Shown: positions 1-7,486, numbered from the stretch's first letter. The stretch is DNA of 15,594 bases from Betaproteobacteria bacterium (GCA_012274205.1 JAAOZY010000131.1:1-15594); one strand, 5' to 3'. Translations and numbers: made by a program. Notes: generated from the sequence alone by a model not told the origin.

Positions 1-1174
1 CCGCGCCATAGGTGATGGGGCCGAGGATGGAGGACAGGTTGGTCGCGAGCCCCCACAGGCCGAAGAACTCGGCGCGGCGGTCCTTGGGACTGAAGTATCC
101 CACCAGCGCGCGCCCCGCGGACTGGGATGCGCCCAGGCACAGGCCGGCGAGGTTGGCCGCGATCCAGAACAGGGGCCGCGTATCTGCCGCCCAGGCGATC
201 AACACCGTTGCGATCCAGCCGGCGAGCGTGAGCGCGATGGTGGGGACGTGGCCGATGCGGTCCTGCACGTTGCCGAGGAAGAACGCACCCAGCGCGGCGG
301 TGACGTTGACCACGAGTATCAGCACCAGCGTATCGCGGGTATTGAAACCCATCGCCTGTTGCGCATAGATCGCGGCGAGGGTGATGACGGTCTGCACGCC
401 CGCCTGATAGAACACGATGCACCAGAGGAAGCGGCGCAGGTCCTGATAGGCAGCGGCGTGGCGCAGGGTTCCGGCGAGCCGCACGAACGCCGCAGCGGCC
501 AGGGATGTTCCCGGCGGCCGCGGCTGCGGCAGGGCGCGCTCGCGCAGCAGCGCAAACGTGGGCAGGCTGGCCGCCGCGAACAGCGCCGCGGTGATGAGCA
601 TGGTCACAGGCACGAACTGCGCCGCCGTCTGTCCCGCCGCCTGCGCCCGGGACACGTAAGCAAGGCAGACGCCCAGGGTCAGTAATCCGCCGACGTAGCC
701 CAGGCTCCAGCCCCATCCCGACACCTTGCCCAGGTTCCTGCCGCGCGCGAGCTCCGGCAGGAATGCGGCGATCAGATCGCAGCCGGTGCAAAAAAAGAAA
801 TTCGACAGAACCACGCCGGCTACCGCGATGACCATGTCGCCCGGGCCGGCCAGGGCCAGCGCGGCGGTGGCGAGCGCGCATCCCGCGGTGGAAACGGCGA
901 GCAGCCGCTTCTTGTTCGCGCGCAGGTCAGCGTAGGCGCCAATCACGGGCGCGGTCACGATCACCAGCGCGTAGGAAAGCGACAGTGCGGCAGTCCACGC
1001 GAAGGTCGCCCAGGGCGCGCCGGCCGCCACCACGGCGACGAAATAGGCGTTGAAAATCGCCGTGATCACGACGGTGGTGTAGCCGGAATTGGCAAAGTCA
1101 TACATTGCCCAAGCCCAGATTTCGAGCGGACCTGCGTTTGCCTGCGCTTGACTGCGCGCGCGCGCCTCGAGCAT
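1..1174 (-). CDS. MFS transporter, Atg22/UMF1-like family (partial, C-terminus off the left edge)
   Basis: Integral inner-membrane permease of the major facilitator superfamily; the substrate cannot be told from sequence. Reading the complement from the ATG at 1174 gives about 391 residues with no stop before the edge, so the C-terminus is missing (family members are usually around 420-450 aa). Residues 20-32 carry the WAWAMYDFANSGY signature typical of the UMF1/Atg22 branch. The MFS loop motif GAYADLRANKKR is at about 79-90 between the second and third membrane segments. Many hydrophobic stretches follow, and a second loop-like motif, FSPKDRRAEFF, lies near the visible end. A GGAG lies about 10 nt upstream of the ATG. 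The gene is divergent from mgtE with under 100 bp between starts. The family call is good; the substrate is unknown. Confidence 0.85.
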   Translation of the reverse strand, partial: MLEARARSQAQANAGPLEIWAWAMYDFANSGYTTVVITAIFNAYFVAVVAAGAPWATFAWTAALSLSYALVIVTAPVIGAYADLRANKKRLLAVSTAGCALATAALALAGPGDMVIAVAGVVLSNFFFCTGCDLIAAFLPELARGRNLGKVSGWGWSLGYVGGLLTLGVCLAYVSRAQAAGQTAAQFVPVTMLITAALFAAASLPTFALLRERALPQPRPPGTSLAAAAFVRLAGTLRHAAAYQDLRRFLWCIVFYQAGVQTVITLAAIYAQQAMGFNTRDTLVLILVVNVTAALGAFFLGNVQDRIGHVPTIALTLAGWIATVLIAWAADTRPLFWIAANLAGLCLGASQSAGRALVGYFSPKDRRAEFFGLWGLATNLSSILGPITYGA

Positions 1175-1219
1175 GAGTGAAAAACTCCAGATTCCGGTTC
1201 TGCAATCATAACCCGGCTG

Positions 1220-1226
1220 CTAGAAT
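1220..1226 (+). promoter_or_regulatory. possible -10 element for mgtE
   Basis: TAGAAT at 1221-1226 matches five of six bases of the sigma70 -10 consensus. The hexamer 17 nt upstream (TTCTGC, 1198-1203) is a poor -35. If used, transcription would start near 1233, right at the upstream TTG codon (1236), which favours the downstream TTG at 1272 as the mgtE start. The leader would be too short for an Mg2+-sensing M-box riboswitch. Confidence 0.25.
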
Positions 1227-1271
1227 CGGCTGCGGTTGCGCCACTGCATATCCATCCCGGAAGAGAAGAAT

Positions 1272-2681
1272 TTGACGGATACCAGCCACAGGCAAGAGCT
1301 CGACGACCTGCAGGCGCGCCTGCGTGAGCTGCTGCGGCTGCACCTGGACGCGCAGTCGGGCGGCGAGGCCGCGCGCGCGTCCGGCGCTGCGCCTGAGGCG
1401 TACCTGGGCGAACTGCGCTCGCGGCTGGAGGCGCTGCATCCGGCCGATGTCGCCTTTGTACTTGAAGCGCTGCCGCCGGACGAGCGCCTGATCGTCTGGG
1501 ATCTGGTCAAGGCCGAGCGCGACGGCGAGATCCTGCTCGAAGTCTCCGACGCGGTGCGCGAGACGCTGATCGAAAGCATGGACAGCGAAGAGCTGGTCGC
1601 GGCGACCGAGCAGCTCGATACCGACGAAATCGCCGACCTCGCTCCCGACCTGCCCGATGACGTCCTCGAAGACGTGTTCCAGTCGCTGTCGGCGGAAGAG
1701 CGCCAGCAGCTGCGCGCGGCCATGTCCTATCCGGAGGATACGGTGGGCGCCCTGATGGCGTTCGACATGGTAAGCGTGCGCGAGGACGTTACGCTGGAAG
1801 TGGTGACGCGCTATCTGCGCCGCCTGGACGAGCTGCCGGACCACACCGACCAGGTGTTCGTGGTCGATCGCGAACAGCGCCTGATCGGCGCGCTGCCGAT
1901 CAGCAAGCTGATCGTGACCGATCTTGAGGTTGCGGTCAGCGCGGCAATGTCGACCGAGCTGGTGCGCCTGCACCCAGGCGACGAGGCGCAGCAGGCGGCG
2001 CAGACCTTCGAGCGCTATGACCTGGTTTCGGCGCCGGTGGTGGACCGCGCCGGCCGCCTGATTGCGCGGGTAACGGTGAACGCGGTGGTGGATTACATCC
2101 GCGAAAAGACCGAGGCCGAGCAGCTGGCACAGGCCGGCCTGCGCGAAGAGGAGGACATCTTTTCCTCCGTCTGGGACAGCGTAAAGAACCGCTGGGCCTG
2201 GCTGGCGGTCAATCTGGTTACCGCCATCATCGCGTCGCGTGTCATCGGCGCCTTCGAGGGCTCGATCCAGAAGCTGGTGGCGCTCGCGGCGCTCATGCCC
2301 ATCGTCGCCGGCATCGGCGGCAATTCCGGCAATCAGACCATTACCATGATCGTGCGCTCGATGGCGCTGGGCCAGATGCAGAATGCGCGCATGCTGTTCA
2401 CCAAGGAAATCAGCGTCGCACTGCTGAACGGGCTGATCTGGGGCGGCATACTCGGACTGATCGCGTTCGGGCTATACGACAACCCCGCATTGGGACTGGT
2501 GATGATGGCGGCGATGACGCTCAACCTGGTGCTGGCCGCAATGATGGGCGTGCTCATCCCGCTGCTCCTGAACAAACTGGACCGCGACCCGGCGCTGGGT
2601 TCCAGCGTGATGATCACCGCGGTAACCGACAGCGGCGGATTCTTCATCTTCCTCGGCCTGGCGACGCTGTTCTTGCTATAG
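1272..2681 (+). CDS. mgtE: Magnesium transporter MgtE
   Basis: Mg2+ channel/transporter of the inner membrane, working as a homodimer and gated by cytosolic Mg2+. The 469-residue reading has the full family layout: an acidic helical MgtE N domain (about 45-150), two CBS domains (about 153-215 and 218-278), a connecting helix, then a five-helix membrane domain (about 305-469). Signature PIVAGIGGNSGNQ is at 343-355. The last helix contains TAVTDSGGFF, with Asp453 at the place of the pore Asp known from Thermus MgtE. I chose TTG at 1272 because a purine-rich GGAAGAGAAG lies just upstream; the alternative in-frame TTG at 1236 lacks a ribosome binding site and would add 12 residues. The gene is followed after about 80 bp by mscL, another membrane channel. 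Confidence 0.95.
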   Translation: MTDTSHRQELDDLQARLRELLRLHLDAQSGGEAARASGAAPEAYLGELRSRLEALHPADVAFVLEALPPDERLIVWDLVKAERDGEILLEVSDAVRETLIESMDSEELVAATEQLDTDEIADLAPDLPDDVLEDVFQSLSAEERQQLRAAMSYPEDTVGALMAFDMVSVREDVTLEVVTRYLRRLDELPDHTDQVFVVDREQRLIGALPISKLIVTDLEVAVSAAMSTELVRLHPGDEAQQAAQTFERYDLVSAPVVDRAGRLIARVTVNAVVDYIREKTEAEQLAQAGLREEEDIFSSVWDSVKNRWAWLAVNLVTAIIASRVIGAFEGSIQKLVALAALMPIVAGIGGNSGNQTITMIVRSMALGQMQNARMLFTKEISVALLNGLIWGGILGLIAFGLYDNPALGLVMMAAMTLNLVLAAMMGVLIPLLLNKLDRDPALGSSVMITAVTDSGGFFIFLGLATLFLL

Positions 2682-2712
2682 CTGCGGCGCTATGCGATCT
2701 TAAGCGGCGCAT

Positions 2713-2728
2713 GCCCCGGCGCCGGGGC
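2713..2728. repeat. 16-bp perfect palindrome between mgtE and mscL
   Basis: GCCCCGGCGCCGGGGC is a perfect palindrome between the mgtE stop and the mscL start. There is no T tract after it, so it is not a standard intrinsic terminator. It could form a strong stem in RNA, attenuating read-through, or be chance in GC-rich DNA. Confidence 0.4.
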
Positions 2729-2763
2729 TCGTGCGCGATCGCCGCAATTCAGGGAGACGGACC

Positions 2764-3192
2764 ATGCTGAAGGAATTCAAGGAATTTGCACTCAAGGGCA
2801 ATGTGATGGACCTGGCCGTAGGCGTGATCATCGGCGCCGCTTTCGGCAAGATTGTCGACTCGGTGGTGAACGATCTGTTCATGCCGGTGGTCGGCCGGGT
2901 GCTGGGCGGACTGGATTTTTCCAATTATTTCTTCGCGCTCAAGACGATTCCGCCCGGCACGGCGATGACGCTGGAAGCGGTGAAGAAAGCGGGCGTGCCG
3001 GTGTTCGCCTATGGCAACTTTTTGACCATCGCCATCAACTTCGCCATACTCGCGTTCATCATCTTCATGCTGGTGCGCTGGATCAACAAGCTCAAGCGCA
3101 CCGAGGCGGCGGTCCCGTCGGCCGCTCCGGCAGAGCCGCCGGAGGAAGTGAAGCTGCTGCGCGAAATCCGCGACAACCTGAAAACCCGCTGA
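2764..3192 (+). CDS. mscL: Large-conductance mechanosensitive channel MscL
   Basis: Homopentameric inner-membrane channel that opens under membrane tension and releases solutes on hypo-osmotic shock. The 142-residue product begins MLKEFKEFALKGNVMDLAVG, the amphipathic N-terminal helix plus first membrane helix that define the family. It continues with GVIIGAAFGKIVDSVVNDLFMP, a periplasmic loop (about 55-80) containing the family's FAYGNFLTIAINF entry to the second membrane helix, and a charged cytoplasmic C-terminal helix (EEVKLLREIRDNLK). Length is normal for MscL (about 136-145). The ATG at 2764 is preceded by GGGAGA at a suitable distance; the in-frame GTG at 2731 would add 11 residues before the conserved start and is rejected. 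It is convergent with hemL. Confidence 0.97.
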   Translation: MLKEFKEFALKGNVMDLAVGVIIGAAFGKIVDSVVNDLFMPVVGRVLGGLDFSNYFFALKTIPPGTAMTLEAVKKAGVPVFAYGNFLTIAINFAILAFIIFMLVRWINKLKRTEAAVPSAAPAEPPEEVKLLREIRDNLKTR

Positions 3193-3206
3193 ACATCGGC
3201 GGCGCA

Positions 3207-3220
3207 CTTGCCGCGGCAAG
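3207..3220. repeat. 14-bp perfect palindrome between convergent mscL and hemL
   Basis: CTTGCCGCGGCAAG is self-complementary and sits in the 50-bp gap between the mscL stop and the hemL stop. It lacks T tracts on either side. A role in ending transcription from both sides is possible because of its position, but this is inference only. Confidence 0.35.
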
Positions 3221-3242
3221 CATGCCGCTTCGACGGCGCGCG

Positions 3243-4523
3243 CTATTTCTTCATGGCCGCGAATACGGCGTCAGCAGCGCTGACGGTCTCTGCGATATCT
3301 TCGCTGCTGTGCGCGGCGGACACGAATCCTGCCTCGTAGGCCGATGGCGCAAAGTGCACGCCGCGCTCAAGCATGGCGTGAAAAAAGCGATTGAACGCCT
3401 CCTTGTCGCACTGCATGACCTCGGCGAAGCTTTGCGGCGCGCTCGCGCGGAAATAAATGCCGAACATGCCGCCGATCGCCTGTGCGGAAAATACGACGCC
3501 GTGCTTCTTCGCCGCCGCGGTCAAACCCGCGGTCAATTGCTGCGTACGCTCACCGAGCTTCTCGTAGAAGCCGGGGGCCTGCACCAGCCGCAGGGTTGCG
3601 AGGCCCGCCGCCACCGCCACCGGATTGCCCGATAGCGTGCCGGCCTGATACACCGGTCCCAGCGGAGCGATTTTCTGCATGATCTCGCGCCGCCCGCCGA
3701 AGGCGCCGACCGGCATACCGCCGCCGATGACCTTGCCCAGCGTGGTGAGGTCGGGCTGAATGCCATAGCGCCCCTGGGCGCCGGTCAATCCAACGCGAAA
3801 ACCGGTCATCACTTCGTCCAGAATCAGGACCGCGCCGTGTTTAGTGCACAGCTCGCGCATGCCGCGCAGGAACTCGGGCTTGGGCGCGACCAGGTTCATA
3901 TTGCCCACCACCGGCTCGACGATCACCGCGGCGATGTCCTTGCCGTTCTCGGCGAAGCAGCGCTCGAGCTGCGCCACGTCGTTGTAGTCGAGCACCAGGG
4001 TATCCGCGGCGACCTGCGGCGGGACCCCCGAGGAACTCGGCTGGCCGAAGGTGAGCGCGCCCGAACCCGCTTTTACCAGCAGGCTGTCTGCATGCCCGTG
4101 ATAGCAGCCTTCGAACTTGACTACGCGATTGCGCCCGGTATGGCCGCGCGCCAGGCGCAGCGCCGTCATCGTGGCCTCGGTGCCCGAGCTCACCAGGCGC
4201 ACCAGATCCATGCCCGGCAGCAGCTTGCACAGCAGCTCGGCCATTTCGATTTCGGCTTCGGTCGGCGCGCCGAAGGAAAATCCGTTCCCGGCGGCCGCGC
4301 ACACCGCCGCTACCACCTCGGGATGCGCGTGACCGACCACCATGGCGCCCCAGGAGCCGATGTAATCGAGGTAGGCGCGGCCTTCGGCATCCCACATGCG
4401 CGCGCCTTTGGCGCGCGCGATGAAGCGCGGTGCGCCGCCCACGGCGCGAAACGCCCGCACCGGCGAATTGACCCCGGCGGGAATGAATTGCTGGGCCCGG
4501 GCAAACAAGGACTCGTTGCTCAT
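3243..4523 (-). CDS. hemL: Glutamate-1-semialdehyde 2,1-aminomutase
   Basis: Converts glutamate-1-semialdehyde to 5-aminolevulinate, the last step of the tRNA-dependent C5 route into haem and other tetrapyrroles; cytosolic homodimer. The 426-residue product has the class-III aminotransferase fold signatures: N-terminal ARAQQFIPAGVNSPVRAF, SSGTEATMTALRLAR (112-126), the GCYHGHAD motif (139-146), the cofactor-binding Asp in LILDEVMTGFR (Asp236), and the pyridoxal-phosphate lysine in TLGKVIGGGMPVGAFGG (Lys264). Length matches the family (about 426-430). The start overlaps the thiE stop as ATGA (4520-4523), so translation is probably coupled to thiE. Use of HemL implies the C5 pathway rather than ALA synthase. 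Confidence 0.98.
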   Translation of the reverse strand: MSNESLFARAQQFIPAGVNSPVRAFRAVGGAPRFIARAKGARMWDAEGRAYLDYIGSWGAMVVGHAHPEVVAAVCAAAGNGFSFGAPTEAEIEMAELLCKLLPGMDLVRLVSSGTEATMTALRLARGHTGRNRVVKFEGCYHGHADSLLVKAGSGALTFGQPSSSGVPPQVAADTLVLDYNDVAQLERCFAENGKDIAAVIVEPVVGNMNLVAPKPEFLRGMRELCTKHGAVLILDEVMTGFRVGLTGAQGRYGIQPDLTTLGKVIGGGMPVGAFGGRREIMQKIAPLGPVYQAGTLSGNPVAVAAGLATLRLVQAPGFYEKLGERTQQLTAGLTAAAKKHGVVFSAQAIGGMFGIYFRASAPQSFAEVMQCDKEAFNRFFHAMLERGVHFAPSAYEAGFVSAAHSSEDIAETVSAADAVFAAMKK

Positions 4524-5161
4524 TGCTGCTGCATCCGCTGTTGTTGATAAATCCGGGTAAATGCCGCCGCGCGCTCGGCGACGTCGCCGGCCTCGAATAC
4601 GGCGCTGATCACGGCCACGGCATCGGCCCCGGCGGCGAACACCTCGGGCGCATTTTGCAGGTTTATGCCGCCGATCGCCACCAGCGGCAGCGCAAAGCGC
4701 CGGCGCGCTTCGGCGAACAGCGGCAACGGCGCGCGCACCGCGCCGGGTTTGGTGGGGGAACTGAACACGCTGCCGAACGCGAGGTAATCCGCCCCGGCGC
4801 GCGCTGCGCCCGCGGCGAGTTCGATCCGGTCATAGCAGGAGGCACCGAGCAGCTTGCCCGGCCCCAGACGGCTTCGCGCCTGTGCCAGATCGCCGTCTTC
4901 CGCACCCAGATGGACACCGTCCGCGTCGAGTTCCAGCGCGAGTCGGACATCGTCGTTGACGATGAACACGGCGCCAGCCGCGCGGCAGGCGGCCGCGAGT
5001 GCGCGCCCCTGCTCCAGCTTCAGCTGTGATCCGGCCGCCTTGTTGCGGTATTGCACTGCCGCAGCGCCGCCGGCCAGCGCCTGGCCGACCTTGAACACGA
5101 GCACATCGGTGCGCGCTTCATCCGGCGTGACGGCGTAGAGGCCCGCAAGTGCGCGCTGCAC
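4520..5161 (-). CDS. thiE: Thiamine-phosphate synthase
   Basis: Joins hydroxymethylpyrimidine pyrophosphate and the thiazole phosphate to give thiamine phosphate, releasing pyrophosphate; a cytosolic TIM barrel. The 213-residue product shows QYRNK (Arg39, Lys41), VNDD (68-71), the DADGVHLG segment with His84, DYLAFGSVFSSPTKPG (125-140, the phosphate-binding loop) and the VAIGGI strand (161-166). It starts at GTG (5161), supported by a strong AGGAGG eight bases upstream, which lies inside the last codons of thiD; the gap to the thiD stop is 3 bp. It overlaps hemL downstream by 4 bp. The C-terminus is a short Gln-rich tail, with no sign of truncation. Confidence 0.96.
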   Translation of the reverse strand: MQRALAGLYAVTPDEARTDVLVFKVGQALAGGAAAVQYRNKAAGSQLKLEQGRALAAACRAAGAVFIVNDDVRLALELDADGVHLGAEDGDLAQARSRLGPGKLLGASCYDRIELAAGAARAGADYLAFGSVFSSPTKPGAVRAPLPLFAEARRRFALPLVAIGGINLQNAPEVFAAGADAVAVISAVFEAGDVAERAAAFTRIYQQQRMQQQ

Positions 5162-5164
5162 CGG

Positions 5165-5998
5165 TCAGTCCTCCTGTTTCTTCGCGTCGTCCTCGGTCTC
5201 GCGCGCCCAGAAGAAACGGTCGGGGATGTGCTGTCCCATGCCCGGCCGAAAGCCGGCATTCAGGCTCTGCCAAGTGTATTCCTGCGCTTCGCGCACCGCC
5301 TCGGGTATGTCCAGGCCATTGGCGAGCGTGGCAGCGATGGCCGAGGCGAGGGTGCAGCCAGAGCCGTGATAGCTGCCGGGCAGGCGCTCCCAGCTGTCGC
5401 TGCGGATCACGCCCTGCTGGCCATAGAGCGTGTTGATCACCTGCGGCGTATTCTCGTGGGTGCCGGTAATCAGCACGTATTCGCAACCCATCTCGAGAAT
5501 GCGTTTGGCGCAGTCCTCGAGCGAGCGCTCCTCCTCGCTGCCGTCGTCAGCCAGGCGACGCGCTTCCAGGCTGTTGGGCGTGATGATGGTGGTTTGCGGT
5601 ATCAGCATCTCGCGCATCGCCTCGATTAGTTCGTCCGTCGCCAGTTCGTCGCCGCGGCCCGAGGTCAGCACTGGATCCAGTATCAGAGGAACATCGGGGT
5701 AATCCGACACCACTTCGGCAATGGCGGCGCAATTGTCCACGCTTCCGACCAAACCGATCTTGAACGCCGCGACCGGCATGTCTTCCAGCAGCACGCGCGC
5801 CTGGTCGCTGACCCAGTCGGCTTCGATCGGCAGCACATCCTCGACGCCCGCCGTGTCCTGCACCGTGATCGCGGTGACCACGGTGAGTGCGTGGCAGCCC
5901 ATGCTCGACAGCGTCAGCAGGTCGGCCTGGATACCGGCGCCGCCGGTAGGGTCGGTGGCGGCAAAACTCAGAACGATCGGCGGCAGGGAGACGGGCAT
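5165..5998 (-). CDS. thiD: Hydroxymethylpyrimidine/phosphomethylpyrimidine kinase
   Basis: Phosphorylates HMP and HMP-phosphate to HMP pyrophosphate, the pyrimidine substrate that the next gene, thiE, uses. The 277-residue ribokinase-fold product has N-terminal SFAATDPTGGAGIQADLLT (11-29), TVQDT (45-49), LDPVLTSGRGDEL (107-119), ITPNSLEARRL (139-149) and the anion-hole motif HGSGCTLASAIAA (211-223), with Cys215 at the site of the family's active-site Cys. An acidic/lysine tail (ETEDDAKKQED) encodes the thiE ribosome-binding site. The start is ATG at 5998. The order thiD-thiE-hemL on one strand with almost no spacing indicates an operon. No TPP riboswitch is visible in the short leader. Confidence 0.96.
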   Translation of the reverse strand: MPVSLPPIVLSFAATDPTGGAGIQADLLTLSSMGCHALTVVTAITVQDTAGVEDVLPIEADWVSDQARVLLEDMPVAAFKIGLVGSVDNCAAIAEVVSDYPDVPLILDPVLTSGRGDELATDELIEAMREMLIPQTTIITPNSLEARRLADDGSEEERSLEDCAKRILEMGCEYVLITGTHENTPQVINTLYGQQGVIRSDSWERLPGSYHGSGCTLASAIAATLANGLDIPEAVREAQEYTWQSLNAGFRPGMGQHIPDRFFWARETEDDAKKQED

Positions 5999-6047
5999 GA
6001 TGGGCGCCGCGCTGGAACTAGCCGTGGCAACAGGGTAAGATGCGGCG

Positions 6048-6059
6048 CTATTTTAACCC
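6048..6059 (-). promoter_or_regulatory. probable -10 region of the thiD-thiE-hemL promoter
   Basis: On the minus strand this reads GGGTTAAAATAG, containing TAAAAT (five of six -10 bases). Transcription would start near 6043, giving a leader of about 45 nt to the thiD ATG. The -35 side (ATGTCC at 17-bp spacing) is weak. The same 12-mer occurs upstream of yqgE. The element lies in the 78-bp gap shared with the divergent rubredoxin gene. Confidence 0.4.
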
Positions 6060-6076
6060 AAACCCGGGCCAAGGAC

Positions 6077-6268
6077 ATGAGCACCGCAGCAAGCAGCACC
6101 GAATTCAAGACTTGGATGTGCCTCATTTGCGGCTATATTTACGACGAAGCCGCCGGCGCCCCCGACGAGGGCATTGCCGCGGGCACGCGCTGGGAAGACG
6201 TTCCGATAAACTGGACCTGTCCCGAATGCGGCGCGCGCAAGGAAGACTTCGAGATGGTGGAACTCTAG
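6077..6268 (+). CDS. Rubredoxin
   Basis: Small cytosolic one-iron electron carrier. The 63-residue product carries the two knuckles of the Fe(Cys)4 site: MCLICGYIYDEAAG (Cys15, Cys18) and WTCPECGARKEDFE (Cys48, Cys51). The conserved aromatic and acidic spacing (GYIYDEAAGAPDEGIAAGTRWEDVP) is typical of the family. A nine-residue N-terminal extension precedes the rubredoxin core. The start is ATG at 6077 with AAGGA just upstream. It is divergent from thiD. A rubredoxin gene beside thiD/hemL is a neighbourhood I recall from other betaproteobacteria; the redox partner is not visible here. Confidence 0.97.
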   Translation: MSTAASSTEFKTWMCLICGYIYDEAAGAPDEGIAAGTRWEDVPINWTCPECGARKEDFEMVEL

Positions 6269-6331
6269 CGGACTATCGGGAAGCAGCGCGGGACACGCGC
6301 AATGCCCGCGCGATTCGTCTTCGCTTCATTG

Positions 6332-6349
6332 CCGGCGCTCGAGCGCCGG
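6332..6349. repeat. 18-bp perfect palindrome between rubredoxin and the glycosylase-like gene
   Basis: CCGGCGCTCGAGCGCCGG is perfectly self-complementary and lies about 60 bp after the rubredoxin stop and 19 bp before the next ATG. There is no T tract, so it is not a classic terminator. It could fold in RNA close to the next start codon, or serve as a binding site for a dimeric protein. Confidence 0.4.
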
Positions 6350-6368
6350 TCTCGCCCGAAACGGCCCC

Positions 6369-6869
6369 ATGCGCCTTTGGACCTTGCACCCGAAATACCT
6401 CGACCCCAAGGGGTTGGTTGCCCTGTGGCGGGAGGCGCTGCTCGCGCAGGCGGTGCTCAAGGGCGAGACCGCAGGCTATCGCCATCACCCCCAATTGGCG
6501 CGTTTCAAATCGCAGGCGGACCCGCTCGCTGCAATTGCAGCCTACCTGCGCGTTGTCCATGAGGAGGCGCTGGCGCGCGGCTACCGATTCGATCGGACCA
6601 AGATCAATCGGCGCCGCACTGCGCTCAAACTGACGGAGAGCCGCGGCCAGCTTGCCTTCGAATGGCGGCATTTGCAGGCGAAGCTGCGCGCGCGCAACCC
6701 CGAGTGGCTGCGCCGATGGAAGCGCGTCGCCGCAGCCGATGCGCACCCGCTGTTCCGGCTCGTCCCGGGCACCGTGCGCGCGTGGGAAAGGGCCGACACG
6801 CACAGCGGCGGCGGCGCCAAGCCGACACGCGTCCGCGCAGCTGCTGCGCCAGGAAAACCGAAATTGTGA
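6369..6869 (+). CDS. Pyrimidine dimer DNA glycosylase family protein (T4 endonuclease V-like)
   Basis: Opening with MRLWTLHPKYLDPKGLVALW, the 166-residue product resembles the bacterial branch of the pyrimidine-dimer glycosylase/endonuclease V family. Such enzymes excise UV photodimers and nick the strand. The segment LVALWREAL aligns with the T4 enzyme's LMAEYREL, placing Glu22 on the catalytic Glu23. HPQLARFK and the FEWRHLQAKL helix fit the family helices. The C-terminal 25 residues are low-complexity, basic and Ala/Gly-rich. No clear ribosome-binding site precedes the ATG; it is chosen because the conserved N-terminus begins there. The gene ends 29 bp before yqgE. Catalytic activity is inferred from the family; the bacterial branch is little characterised as far as I recall. 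Confidence 0.75.
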   Translation: MRLWTLHPKYLDPKGLVALWREALLAQAVLKGETAGYRHHPQLARFKSQADPLAAIAAYLRVVHEEALARGYRFDRTKINRRRTALKLTESRGQLAFEWRHLQAKLRARNPEWLRRWKRVAAADAHPLFRLVPGTVRAWERADTHSGGGAKPTRVRAAAAPGKPKL

Positions 6870-6892
6870 ATGTGCCGCCGGAGGGTTAAAAT
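6864..6892 (+). promoter_or_regulatory. probable sigma70 promoter of yqgE-ruvX-pyrRBC'
   Basis: TTGTGA (6864-6869, four of six -35 bases) and TAAAAT (6887-6892, five of six -10 bases) are separated by exactly 17 bp. The predicted start of transcription, near 6899, coincides with the GTG start codon of yqgE. The -35 overlaps the stop codon of the preceding gene. Confidence 0.5.
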
Positions 6893-6898
6893 AGGCGC

Positions 6899-7456
6899 GT
6901 GGCGATCGACCTTACCCACCATTTTCTCATCGCGATGCCGAACATGGTGGATCCCTATTTTGCCAAGTCCCTCACCTATATCTGCGAACACAACGATCAG
7001 GGCGCGCTCGGCGTGGTGGTGAACCGGCCGATCGACCTCAGCCTGCATGCGCTGTTCGAGCGCATCAATCTCAAGCTTGAACCGCACCAGCTGCACGACA
7101 TCCCGGTGTATTTTGGCGGCCCGGTGCAAACCGATCGCGGCTTCGTGCTGCACCAGCCGGTAGGCGAATGGCATTCCACGCTGAACGTGCGTGACAGCCT
7201 CGGCCTCACCACCTCCAAGGACATTCTGGAAGCGGTGGGCAAGGGCGCCGGACCGGCCAGGATGCTGGTCACACTGGGCTATTCCGGCTGGGCTGCGGGA
7301 CAACTCGAGCACGAACTCGGCCAGAACGCGTGGCTCACCGTGGAAGCGGGCGAACAGATAATTTTCGATCTGCCGGCCGAGGAGAAGCTGCCGGCAGCGA
7401 TGGGGCTGTTGGGCGTCGACTTTGCGCGCCTGTCCGACGACGCCGGACATGCGTAG
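6899..7456 (+). CDS. yqgE: YqgE/AlgH family protein (UPF0301)
   Basis: Conserved cytosolic protein without an established biochemical role; the family is named after Pseudomonas AlgH, once linked to alginate regulation. The 185-residue product contains the family signatures HHFLIAMPNMVDPYFAKSL (7-25), YICEHNDQGALGVVVNRP (27-44), YFGGPVQTDRGFVLH (71-85), LVTLGYSGWAAGQLEHEL and NAWLTVEA. Length is normal. The start is GTG at 6899, two residues before the conserved DLTHHF; a GGAGGG lies 13 nt upstream but may be upstream of the transcription start. The yqgE-ruvX pairing is common in proteobacteria and suggests co-transcription with the pyr genes that follow. Confidence 0.93.
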   Translation: MAIDLTHHFLIAMPNMVDPYFAKSLTYICEHNDQGALGVVVNRPIDLSLHALFERINLKLEPHQLHDIPVYFGGPVQTDRGFVLHQPVGEWHSTLNVRDSLGLTTSKDILEAVGKGAGPARMLVTLGYSGWAAGQLEHELGQNAWLTVEAGEQIIFDLPAEEKLPAAMGLLGVDFARLSDDAGHA

Positions 7457-7486
7457 GACCCGCCCGCCTGCAGGAGTTAGCGGCTG

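Noticed and set aside
1175..1271. M-box or other Mg2+ riboswitch before mgtE
   Set aside because: The leader is too short and no conserved M-box elements are visible.
5999..6076. TPP riboswitch upstream of thiD
   Set aside because: The gap is only 78 bp and shared with the rubredoxin gene; no THI-box core or three-way junction could be recognised.
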